In this document: positions 62,742-64,000 of the stretch, in pieces
How the letters are laid out: every line of letters starts with the position of its first letter
How positions within the stretch are numbered: the first letter of the stretch is position 1
Origin: Candidatus Villigracilis saccharophilus
GTDB lineage: Bacteria; Chloroflexota; Anaerolineae; Anaerolineales; Villigracilaceae
Direction: 5' to 3'
Length of the DNA stretch: 64,000 nucleotides
Assembly (NCBI GenBank): GCA_016709305.1
Contig: JADJNA010000018.1
Span: forward strand, 1 to 64,000
Made by a program: the position numbers and the translations under genes
The notes under the pieces: model-generated
What the model was told of the DNA's origin: nothing
The model's database searches: none
Seen by the model: the letters and a program-made list of their open reading frames with translations, nothing else

Positions 62742-64000
62742 TTATTTCAAACGCAAAAAATTCGCGTTTTTCCGAATAACCCCGGATTCTGGTTGATGGG
62801 GTCCAATGTTAATTTCCGCTTCTTTTAGATCGAAGACCCTTCTTAGTTCGGTTGCAGCTGTGCGGATCACCGATTCTACATCAAGAGTTTCGCGAACCCG
62901 CGTTGAAATGTTTGCGATCATCTGGTCGCGCATTGCACTTTTTTGAGCTTCCTCTACCAATCTGCTGTTTTCCAGAGCGAGCGCCACCTGGTCGGCAATT
63001 TTCTCAACTAATAAGCGCTCACGATCAGACCATTCAGATATTCCACCTTTTCTCTTTAATTTGATCGTGCCGATTGTTTCGCCATACAAAACCAATGGTA
63101 CGAGCATCCCCTCGATATTAACCTTGTCTTTGGAGAAAAGAGGTCGCACACCAGCGGGCGTATATTGATATGCTGGTTTTTGGCGGGTTGTGAGTTTTAA
63201 CCAAGTTTTACGTGTCTGGAATGAGGTGTTAACCTCCAATTGATTTACAAGGTTCTTTGTTTCATTGAGCAAGCGGGCATTATCAAAGGAAATCGCCGCC
63301 AAATCAGCGAGTGTTTGCAGTATTTCTGCATCCTGCGTGCCAAATGCCTTTGGCTGATCTGAATGCAAGTCCAACACTCCGATCACCTTCCCCCGTACCG
63401 CGAGTGGGAGCATCATTCTTGACCGTGTAATTGGGAAATTTGTATCGCGAATAAAATTTGGGTCTTCAATATCAGATGTGATTTCAGCCCTGTTCAGCTC
63501 GACGACTTTATTGAGCCCGTTCCGCGGGTCTGATTCGACGCGAAACCCCTGGCCAATAAGCTGTTTGCCGATTGTGGAGGAGGCTGCCTGCAAAAATGCA
63601 ATTTTTTTCTGTTCATCTAAAATGTACAGTCCAACATGATAGTACTCAAATTTTTCAGAAATTTGATCTGTCACCGCCCCCAATAGCATAGAGACGTCCT
63701 GAATCTCGGCAATGGTTCTGGCAACAGTGGTTGATGTGCGCAATTGATTGGTTTGCACTTCCAACTCTTCGGTCCGTTCGCGTACTCTGTTTTCCAATTG
63801 GATTCGTTCAGCAATCAGGGTCTGGAACATACTTTGAGTCTGACCTACAATACGCGCAAATTCGTTTTTAAATCGAGCAATTGCAATGACAAGAATCACG
63901 CTAACTACGGAAAAATTCATTGTATATGCGATCCAGTCCAATGGTGTGGTGGTTGGCACGCCTGGCGCGCTAAAATGATACTTTCCCAGTTGTTGTATGA
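62742..64000 (-). CDS. Membrane receptor with tandem GAF domains (receptor 8), truncated by window edge
   Basis: The frame is open to the right edge, so the N-terminal membrane region is missing; a GTG at 63959 is unlikely to be the true start because the frame continues upstream without a stop. A helix near MNFSVVSVILVIAIARF is followed by a coiled coil (LENRVRERTEELEV). GAF1 is divergent: it keeps FEYYHVGLYILDEQ and TRSRMMLPLAVRGKVIGVLD but has lost the ALDVG.DA block (reading ITSDIEDPNF). The linker is TWLKLTTRQKPAYQY, and GAF2 has VPLVLYGETIGTIKL. No output domain is present. It is the most divergent receptor and may have a different ligand. Confidence 0.85.
   Translation of the reverse strand, partial: IQQLGKYHFSAPGVPTTTPLDWIAYTMNFSVVSVILVIAIARFKNEFARIVGQTQSMFQTLIAERIQLENRVRERTEELEVQTNQLRTSTTVARTIAEIQDVSMLLGAVTDQISEKFEYYHVGLYILDEQKKIAFLQAASSTIGKQLIGQGFRVESDPRNGLNKVVELNRAEITSDIEDPNFIRDTNFPITRSRMMLPLAVRGKVIGVLDLHSDQPKAFGTQDAEILQTLADLAAISFDNARLLNETKNLVNQLEVNTSFQTRKTWLKLTTRQKPAYQYTPAGVRPLFSKDKVNIEGMLVPLVLYGETIGTIKLKRKGGISEWSDRERLLVEKIADQVALALENSRLVEEAQKSAMRDQMIANISTRVRETLDVESVIRTAATELRRVFDLKEAEINIGPHQPESGVIRKNANFLRLK

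Overview
This 64 kb window looks like a chromosomal segment of a Chloroflexota bacterium, most likely class Anaerolineae. This is an inference from gene style: abundant multi-GAF sensor proteins, families of large polytopic membrane proteins, a GlcD-GlcF-type fusion, and housekeeping genes (mutS, gpmA, rpmF, fabD, pckA, hflX, trmFO) scattered between regulatory genes. No rRNA, tRNA, CRISPR array or transposase was recognised.

Layout. 1-10.7 kb: a cell-surface glycan block with a truncated CDS, a sugar methyltransferase, a dolichyl-phosphate-mannose-synthase-like glycosyltransferase, a flippase-like integral membrane protein, two tandem paralogous polytopic proteins, and two further GT-C-like paralogs facing each other with no spacer. 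10.7-19.1 kb: mutS, a damaged gpmA, an FAD/Fe-S oxidoreductase that carries a palindromic repeat in frame, a GDSL lipoprotein, a SpoU methyltransferase and a PspC protein. 19.1-28.9 kb: small hypotheticals, an SH3-amidase, rpmF-fabD with a clear promoter, leader hairpin and terminator, a phospholipase D-like lipoprotein, a candidate small RNA, an aminotransferase, pckA, an ICMT-like methyltransferase and a SET-domain protein. 29.1-36.4 kb: a leftward operon trmFO - M28 peptidase - histidine kinase - hflX - small membrane protein - pseudokinase/TolB propeller. 36.5-42.2 kb: a rightward regulatory group (PC4-like protein, DUF4190 protein, two GAF histidine kinases, an OmpR-type regulator).

42.2-64 kb is the most unusual part: one tightly packed leftward gene row (gaps from -35 to about 38 bp) that runs off the window edge. 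It holds eight paralogous membrane receptors with tandem GAF domains and no recognisable output domain, an orphan NMT1/SsuA-like binding lipoprotein, a ParA-type ATPase, a GAF/PAS hybrid histidine kinase, a threonine synthase fused to a receiver domain, and an EamA exporter. I infer a multi-receptor sensory system that converges on the hybrid kinase and a receiver-controlled metabolic enzyme, with ParA possibly positioning the assembly.

Quality caveat: at least eight otherwise intact genes are broken by small indels, mostly at short homopolymers, and gpmA contains an 89-bp low-complexity G/C block. This pattern fits consensus errors in a long-read or metagenome assembly better than real gene decay, so the affected genes are described as single genes.
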